A stretch of DNA of 64,000 bases from Saturnia japonica (lineage: Eukaryota > Arthropoda > Insecta > Lepidoptera > Saturniidae), in the NCBI GenBank assembly GCA_033032175.1, contig CM065322.1, positions 3,100,001 through 3,164,000 of the forward strand, given 5' to 3'. The position numbers were made by a program, and so were the translations under genes. A model generated the notes under the pieces. The model did not search any database. It was not told where the DNA came from and was given only the letters and a program-made list of their open reading frames with translations. This document shows, piece after piece, positions 21,836-31,567 of this stretch. Each line of letters starts with the position of its first letter. Positions within the stretch are counted from its first letter, which is position 1.

Positions 21836-22714
21836 TTACTGTAGGTGAGTATTTTCGTATATAGATAACGTGACTAAACACAACATTTTAAACTACAAAT
21901 AAATCGTTCAAGAACCATGTAAGATAACCTCTCAAAATAAACGAATTGATACACCGCATCCAACGGAACGGATATTTGTTATTCTTTGAAAGTGAAAGTT
22001 GCCAAATGCAAAGGGGAGAATGTAGATTTTCCATAAAACCGTTAACATGTATATTGCTTTTAATTTATCGACAGGAGCTTTTTGATTTTGCTGATATAAT
22101 TTTATTCGTAGTTTTTCGAGGTGTTAAATCGAACATTCTCATTCGTAAAGATTGTTTATGATATAATTTGGTAAAACCAGTTGATTTTAATATTAACTGT
22201 TATAAAGTACAAAAAAAAAAGTATTAAAGGCGGATTTTGAAAAGACACGAAATGCACAACTAGTTTATTTGGATTTATAATGCTTTAGACACAACAAAAA
22301 AAAAAATGTATTTACTTTGTACTTTCCTTGTGTCTCGTGTATGTAATGAACCCGAAGTACGACTAAAGTGACTAAACCGTCAATTTTTTACTGCAGAATC
22401 CGAATATTATATTTTCTTTGTTATTAAATATAATATTTTAAATAAAAAATATTACGTTTAAACATTAATTATTTAAAAAAAAGCTAACAAAAGTAGCTAG
22501 TCGTAGTAGTATTTTGGTTTTTCATTAATAGTCAATAGATGGCGCGGCAAGCACAAGAACTTAGAAAACTTAACGGAAAAAAAAATTTACAAGAAAAATA
22601 TACACTATTACAACATGAAATTATTGTAATTAACTGTGGATTATATATTTTTATGACATTTAATAAAAATATTAAATATAGTTAAATTATTTTGTAAAAT
22701 ATTTAATAAAACTT
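21836..22714. other. AT-rich DNA upstream of the U6 gene
   Basis: Very AT-rich. No gene is supported; the open frame at 21946-22161 shows no domain. Confidence 0.4.
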
Positions 22715-22757
22715 TAAATCGCGCTAGTGATATATTCTCATTTGAAAGTATAATATA
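22715..22757 (+). promoter_or_regulatory. U6 snRNA gene promoter (PSE region and TATA box)
   Basis: A TATAATATA block at 22750-22758 sits about 25-30 bp before the U6 start, the usual place of the Pol III TATA box. The 22715-22738 segment occupies the expected proximal sequence element position near -65 to -45, but I cannot match it to a consensus. Confidence 0.5.
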
Positions 22758-22779
22758 CAAATGTTTCCACATACTCAGT

Positions 22780-22796
22780 GTACTTGCTTCGGCAGT

Positions 22797-22836
<40 letters not shown>

Positions 22837-22886
22837 GGCCCCTGCGCAAGGATGACACGCAAAATCGTGAAGCGTTCCACATTTTT
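22780..22886 (+). ncRNA. U6: U6 spliceosomal snRNA
   Basis: The 107-nt sequence shows the conserved U6 landmarks in order. The 5' stem-loop GTACTTGCTTCGGCAGTAC is followed by ATATACTAAAATTGGAACGA, then ACAGAGA (5' splice-site contact) and AGCATGGCCCC with AGC of the catalytic triad. Next come TGCGCAAGGATGACACGC and GTGAAGCGTTCCAC, with a T-run terminator at the end. U6 forms part of the spliceosome active site. The 5' stem carries an A-T pair where better known U6 genes have other pairs, so pairing is kept. TATA placement and terminator suggest a working Pol III gene. Confidence 0.95.
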
Positions 22887-23313
22887 TGAAACAAGTGACC
22901 ACCACCATCAAGCGATTTAAAAAAATATAAATTACAGCTCAAAAGAATGAATTTTGTTTCAACGAGCTGATCTCTGGAATTAACAGTAATTTATTAAACA
23001 TTATTTTTGCTTATTATAGCCTATTTATTGACGAAGATTACGCCTTACAGGTTAAAGAACTTCACGCTGCGACTCTAAGTAGGGGAGCAGTAATCATGAT
23101 CGTCAAACAATATGCCAAGCTGTCGACTAGTACGGGAAGTTGATATAACAAACTTTAAACGGGTTAAACCATAGGCCATAGCATTGAATATTTTGATTAA
23201 CATTTGCTTTTTATATAAAAAAAAACGTTTGTCTGTCTGTTAGTGCGCTTTTCAGTTATCACAGGATCACTTAACCAATTTACGTATTATTTTAGTTTAT
23301 TGATAATATTATT
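22887..23313. other. Repeat fragments between U6 and the R1-like tail
   Basis: Holds a GAGCTGATCTCTGGAATTAA block similar to one near 60605, and a GTCTGTCTGTTAGTGCGCTT block. Both look like old non-autonomous repeat pieces. Confidence 0.35.
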
Positions 23314-23774
23314 CGGATGGTACCTGCACAAGATAGCCAGGAGGGAGCCCAACACTACGTGCCATGAGTACGGGGCTGCAGAAGACACGGCGCAGCACAC
23401 ACTCTCTGAAGGTTCGCGAGGGGGATCCCCTGAACGGCCCTCTCCGCCAAAGACGAACGGGTGGCAGGAGGAGGCGGTTTATCCGCCAACTCCCGCCACC
23501 CTAGCCGAACCAGAGGAGACGGGTCGGGGGGCCCGTCTCTTCATTACACAGATTCGGCGGACGGAGGAGATGGCTAGGGTGTACTGAGCTGTTTCTTACT
23601 TAGGCCGGCCGCCGCCGGGGCGGCGCGGCTGTATGCAAGCGCAGTGCCTGCGCCGTCCCAGTATGGCGGCGGATGGTACACCGTGGAGTTTTAGTGAGTA
23701 GGAGTCTCACATAACCACTCGTCCCCCCGGGCGGGTGTGTACCCGTGACAGGTTCCTCCACGTTGAAAAAAAAA
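23314..23774 (+). mobile_element. R1-like LINE 3' end (ORF2 C-terminus and 3' UTR)
   Basis: Strikingly GC-rich against AT-rich flanks. The frame reads YLHKIARREPNTTCHEYGAA followed by EDTAQHTLSE, the C-terminal zinc-knuckle region of R1-clade ORF2 proteins. The usual CxxC becomes CxxY here (CHEYG), so the knuckle is broken, and the frame after SE departs from the family until the stop near 23585. The remainder is a GC-rich 3' UTR ending in A9 at about 23765-23773. The copy is 5' truncated and dead. Confidence 0.7.
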
Positions 23775-25984
23775 GGCATGTATAAAAATAAATCAAATTA
23801 TACAAAGTTTTCCGTTAGCCATGCTAGCTTTTAAAACTGTTATAGGTAGAACAAATAACTTCACGAAGGTGACCCACTGACACAGCAAACGTAATAAAAT
23901 ATTTTCTAGGTTTCAGTGCAAGATTCTTTAAATTATTTTATAGACTTAGTATTAGTTTTTAAATTACAAAATAACCAAGGGATTCGAGCCTGACTTTAAA
24001 ACACTAGCAAGAGATATGCTTGAGAAGCCTTTACGTAACGATAATCAATGTTAATTATTTAGACAGTAGGAGTTTAGGGGTCTGGAATTCCCCCCTCAGT
24101 CTACGCTCGGTATGGCGTTCCATACGATAATTTTACCCAAATAGTCGCCTCTTGTATCTTCTTATATTGAGTTTTAAAATAGTATAGGATAAAAAAAAAT
24201 TTTTTTGACAGTAGTATCTCGTGAAATTTTTTTATGGCTTTTCACTAAAAACAGCGCTCACTTTCTGTTGAAGTGATTTATGTAATTTTTCAAAGTTTCA
24301 TGGGAGAGATTCTAAAGCGTTGTTCTTAAAATATTGATACTTTGTAATCATTTGTTATATTAGATAGAAATAAGTAATAGCTTATTTTTAACTAGATAAG
24401 TAATTATCTAAAGACAAACTATACACACAAAATGACAAACATAATTAAATGCAAACAAAACAATGCAATTCCCGTGTAAAATTTTATTTCATGTGTCGGG
24501 CCGTTTAGTAAATGCTCTCTTTCACACTCATTGAATTCCGCGCGTATCGTTTGTATTTAATATTTAATAATATTTTTATTGTACATAATTGTTTTTAGTG
24601 AAATTCTGTGTTCGTTCAGAATAAAAAAGGGTTAATCTATTTATCTATACATGTTACCTACGTAAAGTAGATAAATACAGATAAGAAAAATACTTATAAC
24701 ACATTTTATTTAGTAATTTTTTGTAGATGCTTATTGCTCCATCGCTCTTTAGGTCGAACTGCCACTGGTTTATAATACATACGGATGATATGTCTATGTA
24801 ATTTCCAATTTATTGACTCTATTGGTACTTCTTCCTTGTCTTGGTTGTGTACTCACTAGTGACAATTAGTTTAGAATTGTATGAAGTTAGTTCTCCCTCT
24901 TTTTGAAATGCGTTCGTGATTACATTATTTTAATTTATAATTATGTATTTGCTTAAATCTAGGCAGGTGAAGTCATGCGCTTTGCGTTGTTATGCATTTG
25001 TTATTAATATTTCTCATAAGAGGGACGTAGGAATAAAAATTTGTACGATCTACGTTAGATACAATAGTATTTTTTTTAATTCTTAAATTTTGGAATCTTT
25101 TATGCAATTCGCATATATCAACCTCATCGTAACATATTACTCTATTGTTACCGTTGGAAGTGATGAGCAAGGTGCGCCAGCCCTCCTAGTTAGGTTAGGT
25201 TACATACAGATTCACTGTATATACACCACTTTACATGGTCTACGTCTAGGGGATTTGTGGCTACGAAACCGCCGCGCTGAGGCTTGAGGTAAGCATTTGG
25301 AAAGGCACAGTGTTCTGTGTATCACAGTTTCAATAGAGGTTAACTGCTACTTGGACTCGCTAAGAGGTTGTTTCTTAAGGGTCCAGCACAAAGTTCGCGT
25401 TTTGCTGGTCGTGGTTATCTCGAACATTTATATGATATACTTTCAAGTAAAACTTACAAACAATAATCAATTTTCAAATACTATAGATAGCTTATATTTA
25501 TCATAACAATATTACCTTCAATTTGCAAATTGGTAGCTTTAGGTACAACCAACAACTGAAAATCTGAACGCAACTGTGAATACAACAGCATTCAGTATAA
25601 ATTGAACTGCTACACCTAAACTCCAGTCGCATGATCTATGAACGATCCCGTACCATCTTAGGCTGGTCGTGTTTTGCATAAAATAAGCGAAATATTCGTA
25701 GCACATTTGAAAGGAAATCTCGAATATCACTTAAGTAAAGGCGTACAATAACAATAAATTCAGGATAACATTCGAATAAGGACGTTTGAGTCAGCAAGGG
25801 TGATTTCCATAACGGATCGCTTAGCACGTTAATATACGGAGTAACGCGAGATTTTCCCGTTTCTTGAAGAATTAATGAACTGTATAGACTTATAAAAGTT
25901 TACGCATGAAACCGGAGTTTTTGGTGAGATCTTAGTCCGTAATTTAGTAGTTTTTATTTGTGTTAATACTGAAGATAGCAACCC
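23775..25984. other. AT-rich DNA with no supported gene
   Basis: Open frames at 24973-25827 on both strands are short and domain-free. A GGCTTGAGGTAAGC stretch near 25281 resembles a splice donor, but no exon is supported upstream. Confidence 0.4.
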
Positions 25985-26029
25985 AATATCACGATATCTT
26001 CATAAACAATAATTCTTTATTCCACTTGA

Positions 26030-26052
26030 GCAGAGCCGCGGGCACAGCTAGT
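26030..26052 (+). mobile_element. Helitron-like 3' terminus
   Basis: GAGCAGAGCCGCGGGCACAG followed by CTAGT matches the end of the repeat at 19770. The rest of the element is not recognisable. Confidence 0.35.
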
Positions 26053-26179
26053 TATAAAATATTTTCGAAGCAAAATTCGTAAAAAAAATCCTTGGAAATT
26101 GGATTCTGACTAAGATGGAAATGTCATTATAAAAGTTATTGAAATCAGTACTATAGTATATTTATAAATCTTATGTGCC

Positions 26180-26336
26180 TCTGTTAGCGATCGTATAAGT
26201 TCTAAACGACTTGACCGATTGATTTAATATTCACATTAATATACCGTAAGTAAACTTTGTGATATGAAAACGATGGTTATACATTATAGGAACCAAACTA
26301 CCACAAAAATCAGAACTTCTGTTAGGTCAGCTAGTA
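26180..26336 (+). repeat. Dispersed repeat family G, copy 1
   Basis: Shares GTTCTAAACGACTTGACCGA, TTCACATTAATATA and GAAAACGATGGTTATA with 46335-46490, and ends in GTCAGCTAGTA. Confidence 0.5.
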
Positions 26337-26344
26337 ATAAAACT

Positions 26345-26710
26345 ACTAGCGATCGCCTTTAAGGTTGAAATTCGATCAGCGACTTTTTGATCATAGACTA
26401 TTTACTGTTTGACATTTGCAGTATTCATAAACAATGAGTATTATCTACATCACTTGCTGTCACTTTTCGTTGAGTGTTGAGTGTCCATGTCAATATTTTG
26501 GTGGGGTCTAAGTTCAATGGCATTGTTCGTGTTAGGATTCGCAGTATTAATTTATTTTATTTAATATATTAGTAATATATATTATAGATAAATTTTGAAT
26601 TTCTGCACTCCTTCTCTATATAAACTTTAACTATGCCAAATCTCACAGTCTTCCGTGCACGCAATACGCTTAAAAAGGGGCAGAAAGCTTTTGCTTCACG
26701 TATTAATATA
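26345..26710 (+). repeat. Dispersed repeat family B, copy 2
   Basis: Full-length copy from CTAGCGATCG to a CACGTATTAATATA end, with all family landmarks. Overlapping open frames are by-products. Confidence 0.75.
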
Positions 26711-26892
26711 ATAATATTATGAAATTTTAAACATAATAATGCTTCATAAAACGATGGAGCGTTTGTTTTGTTTGGCTTTGTTCGATTTGTTGACAATAGA
26801 ATTAGAATTAGCTTTTTTATAATGTTCGGTAATACTAATCAAATGAAAAAATAATTTAAAAATAAATAAGAGAATGTAAGTAAATACTCACA

Positions 26893-28012
26893 TTGTTTAT
26901 TTCGCGGCACCTACCATAATTTATAATCACACCAACTTATCGCCTATAGCTCAAACACAAGGCGACCGAAACACGAATGAATATAAATGATACGAACATC
27001 CGAGTAGGAGCCGAACCGCAAGCGGAAATCACCGAGGATTTGTCATTGTCAAATTTGAATACGAGAGAACGGATATGGGAAAAACGAACGTCATCTGTTT
27101 GGCGAATTCTCGCACTATGAAATAATATAGATAGTTAAGGTCCCACATCCACAAGCGAGTTTAATGCGGTGATATTATCGTCATGCCACTTCATTCTATA
27201 ACAACTCTATGAACGTGTCGCTATATGGCGATGCGACGAGTGATATTGAGGAGGAAAACGCCAAAGATTCGCTGCGCGCTCGCGACCAGACGCGACCTAA
27301 TCGCAGCGCACTCACAAACCGTGACGTTCTCTTGTCCCTCTAAATCATTGACATTTCTGATTTCGCTCTTTCTTGACACTGAACTGAGCCCTTTATTAAC
27401 AAAATAACTGTGCAGTGGTAGTTGTTGCAGACAAGCGGCAAATGCGGGATACGCAGACGGAAGAATATTCGTCTCGTGTAGATCACCCGACGATAACAGC
27501 CTGAGGGGCCCTATCCAAGAACAGAGCCGATGATGGCTTATACAGCTTTACCTGGCATAGGGGCGAGCGCTTAAGGCACTTAGCCGCGAAAGCGTGGGCA
27601 ACAAGCGCGCAAGGCTGCCAAAGTGGCCGGACCTCGACTTGGGTTGTTACCGCGATTGCAATGAAGTCGCGATCTGACTAATTTCCTATCCGTAAAATCG
27701 AGCTACATAGATATACATGTCCCTACCTCCTGAGGAGAAGGAAGGAACATGTGTATATTTATTTAGTGATCTGACTAGCGTAAAAAAAAAACCAAAAAAG
27801 TCCCTTACAGAATCTATGAACCTATTGTAATGATATATGTTGGTAGCTAAGTGATTTCAAGTGCAGTGTCACCTGTTTCGCGCGGACAGCTGCAAGTCTC
27901 AAGGGTTTCACACCGAGAAACGGACCTAGGCTTGAGTTGCCGCCGGAGAGGGAGATCGCAGCGGTAAGGACGGACTCGTGGCGATACACTCGCTCGTAGA
28001 GGTGGCGCCTAA
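26893..28012. promoter_or_regulatory. CpG-rich island, candidate divergent promoter and 5' exons
   Basis: A locally GC- and CpG-rich kilobase, outside recognised repeats, contrasts with flanking DNA. Splice-donor-like sites point outward at both ends: GTGAGT on the minus strand at 26886-26891 and AAGTAAGT on the plus strand at 28011-28018. No protein frame is recognised, so any exon would be 5' UTR. A hairpin around CTCCTGAGGAG lies near 27727. The call rests on composition and donor motifs only. Confidence 0.3.
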
Positions 28013-28109
28013 GTAAGTTATTTGGTTTACTGATTACTGTAATACGCTGTTAAAACAAGTTTTTTGAATAATTATAGTATAAGCAAATGATTACACCTTA
28101 TGTGTCTGC

Positions 28110-28265
28110 TTTTTAAATATCTATATATCAATATGTATCGGCATCTATAGTGCATCTAGGCTAAAACAGCAAAAATTATGCTTATCATACTAAATCCAGT
28201 TGCGTGCGGGATCAAACCCACGAACTATCGGGTCAATAGAAAAACTTACTACCACGTATCTCTTC
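28110..28265 (-). repeat. tRNA-derived SINE, family E, copy 2 (diverged)
   Basis: On the minus strand, CGTGGGTTTGATCCCGCAC corresponds to the B-box arm and TAGTAAG...CTATTGACCCGATAG to the middle of the family head. The body is weakly similar to the 21600 copy. Confidence 0.5.
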
Positions 28266-28744
28266 TAAAATTTTATCTAAATATGACACAAAGAGAAAAC
28301 GAAGGCGATGTATATGTAAAAAGAAAAGAAAAATACGACTTCCGTACATACTAAAGGACCAAAACAAAGGTATTAATAAAAGCAACATTGTTTGAGATTA
28401 CATCGAACCAATAAATTATGTAACAAAATTTGCAGAAATGTACAATAAAATCACATATTCCCTCGAATTTCGTATAATTCCAAACACCGATACATTACAA
28501 TTTCGCTTCGAGCACTCAGTATTTCAAATTCGAAATGACTAATGGCACGTCTTCATAATACCTGTAGGATTTTTACACGGTACCCATCTATTATTTAAGC
28601 GGGTAAAGGCTTAGTGAGATTTACGTTCGATATTACGTTGAGTATGCAATGCCCGCGAAAAATATTTTCGAGTTTAAGTAGTTTTTTTACTTCGAAGTAT
28701 AAACTATAGGTCAATTTTCTGAAAGTAAATAAGTCCCTAAGATA
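28266..28744. other. AT-rich spacer before cluster 4
   Basis: No gene recognised. Array-type spacer begins at about 28745. Confidence 0.4.
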
Positions 28745-28813
28745 TTTGTTGTTTATTATATACCTAGTGACGTCATTATGTTCACGCAGAGTAAACTTTA
28801 TTGATCAACGCTT

Positions 28814-28932
28814 GTCAACGTCCATACCACGTTGAAAACACCGGTTCTCGTCCGATCACCGAAGTTAAGCAACGTCGGGCGTGGTCAGTACTTGGATGGG
28901 TGACCGCCTGGGAACACCGCGTGACGTTGGCT
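28814..28932 (+). rRNA. 5S rRNA: 5S rRNA, cluster 4 copy 1 (variant, array edge)
   Basis: C2 to T disturbs the first pairs of helix I, and C69 to T lies in the intermediate element. The spacer before it is also atypical (GTTCACGCAGAGTAAACTT). Confidence 0.93.
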
Positions 28933-29012
28933 TTTTGCTATTTTTCTTGTATATTATATACATAGTGACGTCATTATCTATCACCCAGAGTATACTTTAT
29001 TGATAAACATTT

Positions 29013-29131
29013 GCCAACGTCCATACCACGTTGAAAACACCGGTTCTCGTCCGATCACCGAAGTTAAGCAACGTCGGGCGCGGTCAGTACTTGGATGGGT
29101 GACCGCCTGGGAACACCGCGTGACGTTGGCT
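29013..29131 (+). rRNA. 5S rRNA: 5S rRNA, cluster 4 copy 2
   Basis: Consensus copy. The spacer before it is type A (TGACGTCA, CACCCAGAG, TTGATAAACATTT) with one substitution. Confidence 0.97.
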
Positions 29132-29211
29132 TTTTGCTATTTTTCTTGTATATTATATACATAGTTACGTCATTATATATCATGCAGAGTATACCTTATT
29201 GATAGATGTTT

Positions 29212-29330
29212 GCCAACGTCCATACCACGTTGAAAACACCGGTTCTCGTCCGATCACCGAAGTTAAGCAACGTCGGGCGCGGTCAGTACTTGGATGGGTG
29301 ACCGCCTGGGAACACCGCGTGACGTTGGCT
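29212..29330 (+). rRNA. 5S rRNA: 5S rRNA, cluster 4 copy 3
   Basis: Consensus copy. The spacer before it is type B (TTACGTCA, CATGCAGAG, TATACCTTATTGATAGATG). Confidence 0.97.
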
Positions 29331-29363
29331 TTTTGCTATTTTTCTTGTATATTATATACATAG

Positions 29364-29399
29364 TGACGTCATTATGTATCACCCAGAGTATACTTTATT
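29364..29399 (+). promoter_or_regulatory. Representative cluster 4 upstream promoter elements
   Basis: For the 29411 gene, TGACGTCA is at 29364-29371 (-47 to -40) and TATACTTTATT at 29389-29399 (-22 to -12), the same arrangement as in the other clusters. Confidence 0.6.
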
Positions 29400-29410
29400 G
29401 ATAAACATTT

Positions 29411-29529
29411 GCCAACGTCCATACCACGTTGAAAACACCGGTTCTCGTCCGATCACCGAAGTTAAGCAACGTCGGGCGCGGTCAGTACTTGGATGGGTGA
29501 CCGCCTGGGAACACCGCGTGACGTTGGCT
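29411..29529 (+). rRNA. 5S rRNA: 5S rRNA, cluster 4 copy 4
   Basis: Consensus copy with a type A spacer; period exactly 199 bp. Confidence 0.97.
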
Positions 29530-29609
29530 TTTTGCTATTTTTCTTGTATATTATATACATAGTGACGTCATTATGTATCACCCAGAGTATACTTTATTGA
29601 TAAACATTT

Positions 29610-29728
29610 GCCAACGTCCATACCACGTTGAAAACACCGGTTCTCGTCCGATCACCGAAGTTAAACAACGTCGGGCGCGGTCAGTACTTGGATGGGTGAC
29701 CGCCTGGGAACACCGCGTGACGTTGGCT
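29610..29728 (+). rRNA. 5S rRNA: 5S rRNA, cluster 4 copy 5 (variant)
   Basis: G56 to A changes GTTAAGCAAC to GTTAAACAAC inside the A box, which may lower TFIIIA/TFIIIC-dependent expression. Type A spacer. Confidence 0.94.
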
Positions 29729-29808
29729 TTTTGCAATTTTTGTTGTATATTATATACATAGTTACGTCATTATATATCATGCAGAGTATACCTTATTGGT
29801 AGATGTTT

Positions 29809-29927
29809 GCCAAAGTCCATACCACGTTGAAAACACCGGTTCTCGTCCGATCACCGAAGTTAAGCAACGTCGGGCGCGGTCAGTACTTGGATGGGTGACC
29901 GCCTGGGAACACCGCGTGACGTTGGCT
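29809..29927 (+). rRNA. 5S rRNA: 5S rRNA, cluster 4 copy 6 (variant)
   Basis: C6 to A breaks one pair of helix I. Type B spacer, with GGTAGATG in place of GATAGATG. Confidence 0.94.
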
Positions 29928-30007
29928 TTTTGCTATTTTTCTTGTATATTATATACATAGTGACGTCATTATGTATCACCCAGAGTATACTTTATTGATA
30001 AACATTT

Positions 30008-30126
30008 GCCAACGTCCATACCACGTTGAAAACACCGGTTCTCGTCCGATCACCGAAGTTAAGCAACGTCGGGCGCGGTCAGTACTTGGATGGGTGACCG
30101 CCTGGGAACACCGCGTGACGTTGGCT
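30008..30126 (+). rRNA. 5S rRNA: 5S rRNA, cluster 4 copy 7
   Basis: Consensus copy with a type A spacer. After it the array decays into an expanded TA run. Confidence 0.97.
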
Positions 30127-30227
30127 TTTTGCAATTTTTGTTTGTATATAATATATATATATATATATAGAGACGTTATTATGTATCGTACAGAATATCT
30201 AGAGATAGTAGTACTTGGATGGATGAC
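30127..30227 (+). pseudogene. 5S rRNA: Residual 5S unit at the end of cluster 4
   Basis: The spacer is recognisable, with GCAATTTTTG, a TA run of about 20 bp, and GAGACGTTATTATGTATCGT. It is followed by AGTACTTGGATGGATGAC at 30210-30227, matching 5S positions 74-91 with one change. The first 73 bases of the gene are missing and nothing after it matches. Confidence 0.7.
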
Positions 30228-31179
30228 ATTTCTATAATCTGTATTTTATACTGTCATACCCTATACAGTGTTATGTCTGTAATAGTTATGTAAAATTATA
30301 GATAATCGCAATTCGATACGTGCGTCCAATTAATAATATCCTCATTAGTAGTTATGGGACACGTGCGTTAGTATGAACGCGGCTAGTCGTCGTTATGTCT
30401 GAACATCGATGTTGTACTCGCGGCCTAATTACATCGATAAACCCATGAATACACATGTATAGAGTAATTGTTGAGTGTCATTACGTCGATACGAGATAAC
30501 AATATAACTCTATTTTTGTACACAATACACACATTCGCTTCATTTATTTATCTTTAATTTATCTGTAACTCTATCTGTACATTGTATTTCTTTTCCAAAT
30601 TTTGTGATATATTTCCACTATACTATTCACTATATCACCTTGAATATTACTTGATTTGTATGTCTGGATTTAACTAAAACACAGCTTAATCGATTCTAAT
30701 AAAATACAAATAAACAGACAAAAACATATGCAATGTTAAATTTTCAATGTATAATAGATGTACCTATTTAAATCAGAAAATTTGAAGAAAACATATGTAC
30801 AGACAGAACCGCAGATTAATTACAAATGTTTATTTATTTTAATTTTATTTATTTATTTCATTTTAATATTTTAAGAAAACTTACAGCTAAGTACTTATTT
30901 AAGTTACATGTATAAAATAATGAAGGCCATTTACAAGTTCTCACATATAATTATGTACTTATATAAATTAAAAAAATAAAGTAGACGGAAGAACACAAAA
31001 ATATTAACAAAAGAATTATGAATTCAAAAGAGCTTTCAACTTCTGCACAGTTGTATTATTGTTATATAACATTCAACATTCAACCTAGATTGATAATAAT
31101 ACCTACCACGATGCCTATTCTCATAGAAATTACATAAATTTTGTACTTGCCACACTAAATTCTACAATAAATCATTTGT
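30228..31179. other. AT-rich DNA with no supported gene
   Basis: No gene or terminal repeat recognised between cluster 4 and the LINE remnant. Confidence 0.4.
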
Positions 31180-31567
31180 GGTTCAAGCTCTTTGACTATG
31201 CAACTCACTCCCAGTGGATATAAGAAAAGCGAGATCTATACACATTTTTATAAGACTACTACTGTACGTCGTCATTACCTCTCTCTGTTATGATACAAAC
31301 TGATAAAAAACATTTGTGTGTGTCTGTGTATTATTACTGTAGTATTTTTGTTACGTGTGAAAATTTCATAATTTATTGTTTATGTATGTGTTATTTCTAT
31401 GTATCTGTATTTGATTGTAAAATTTGTATGTTAGTGATCTATGTGTTTGCCGCCACGAAATTTATTTCCATTTATATTTATTTATTTTCAAGGTTGCCTG
31501 GAAGAAATCGCTCTAAGTTTTAAAGGCCGCCTAACATACACAAATAATTTAGTTACTTAGGTATATA

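Noticed and set aside
28814..30126. Regular direct repeats with regular spacers, CRISPR-like at first sight
   Set aside because: The repeated part is the 119-nt 5S gene and the spacers are themselves repeated; the DNA is eukaryotic.
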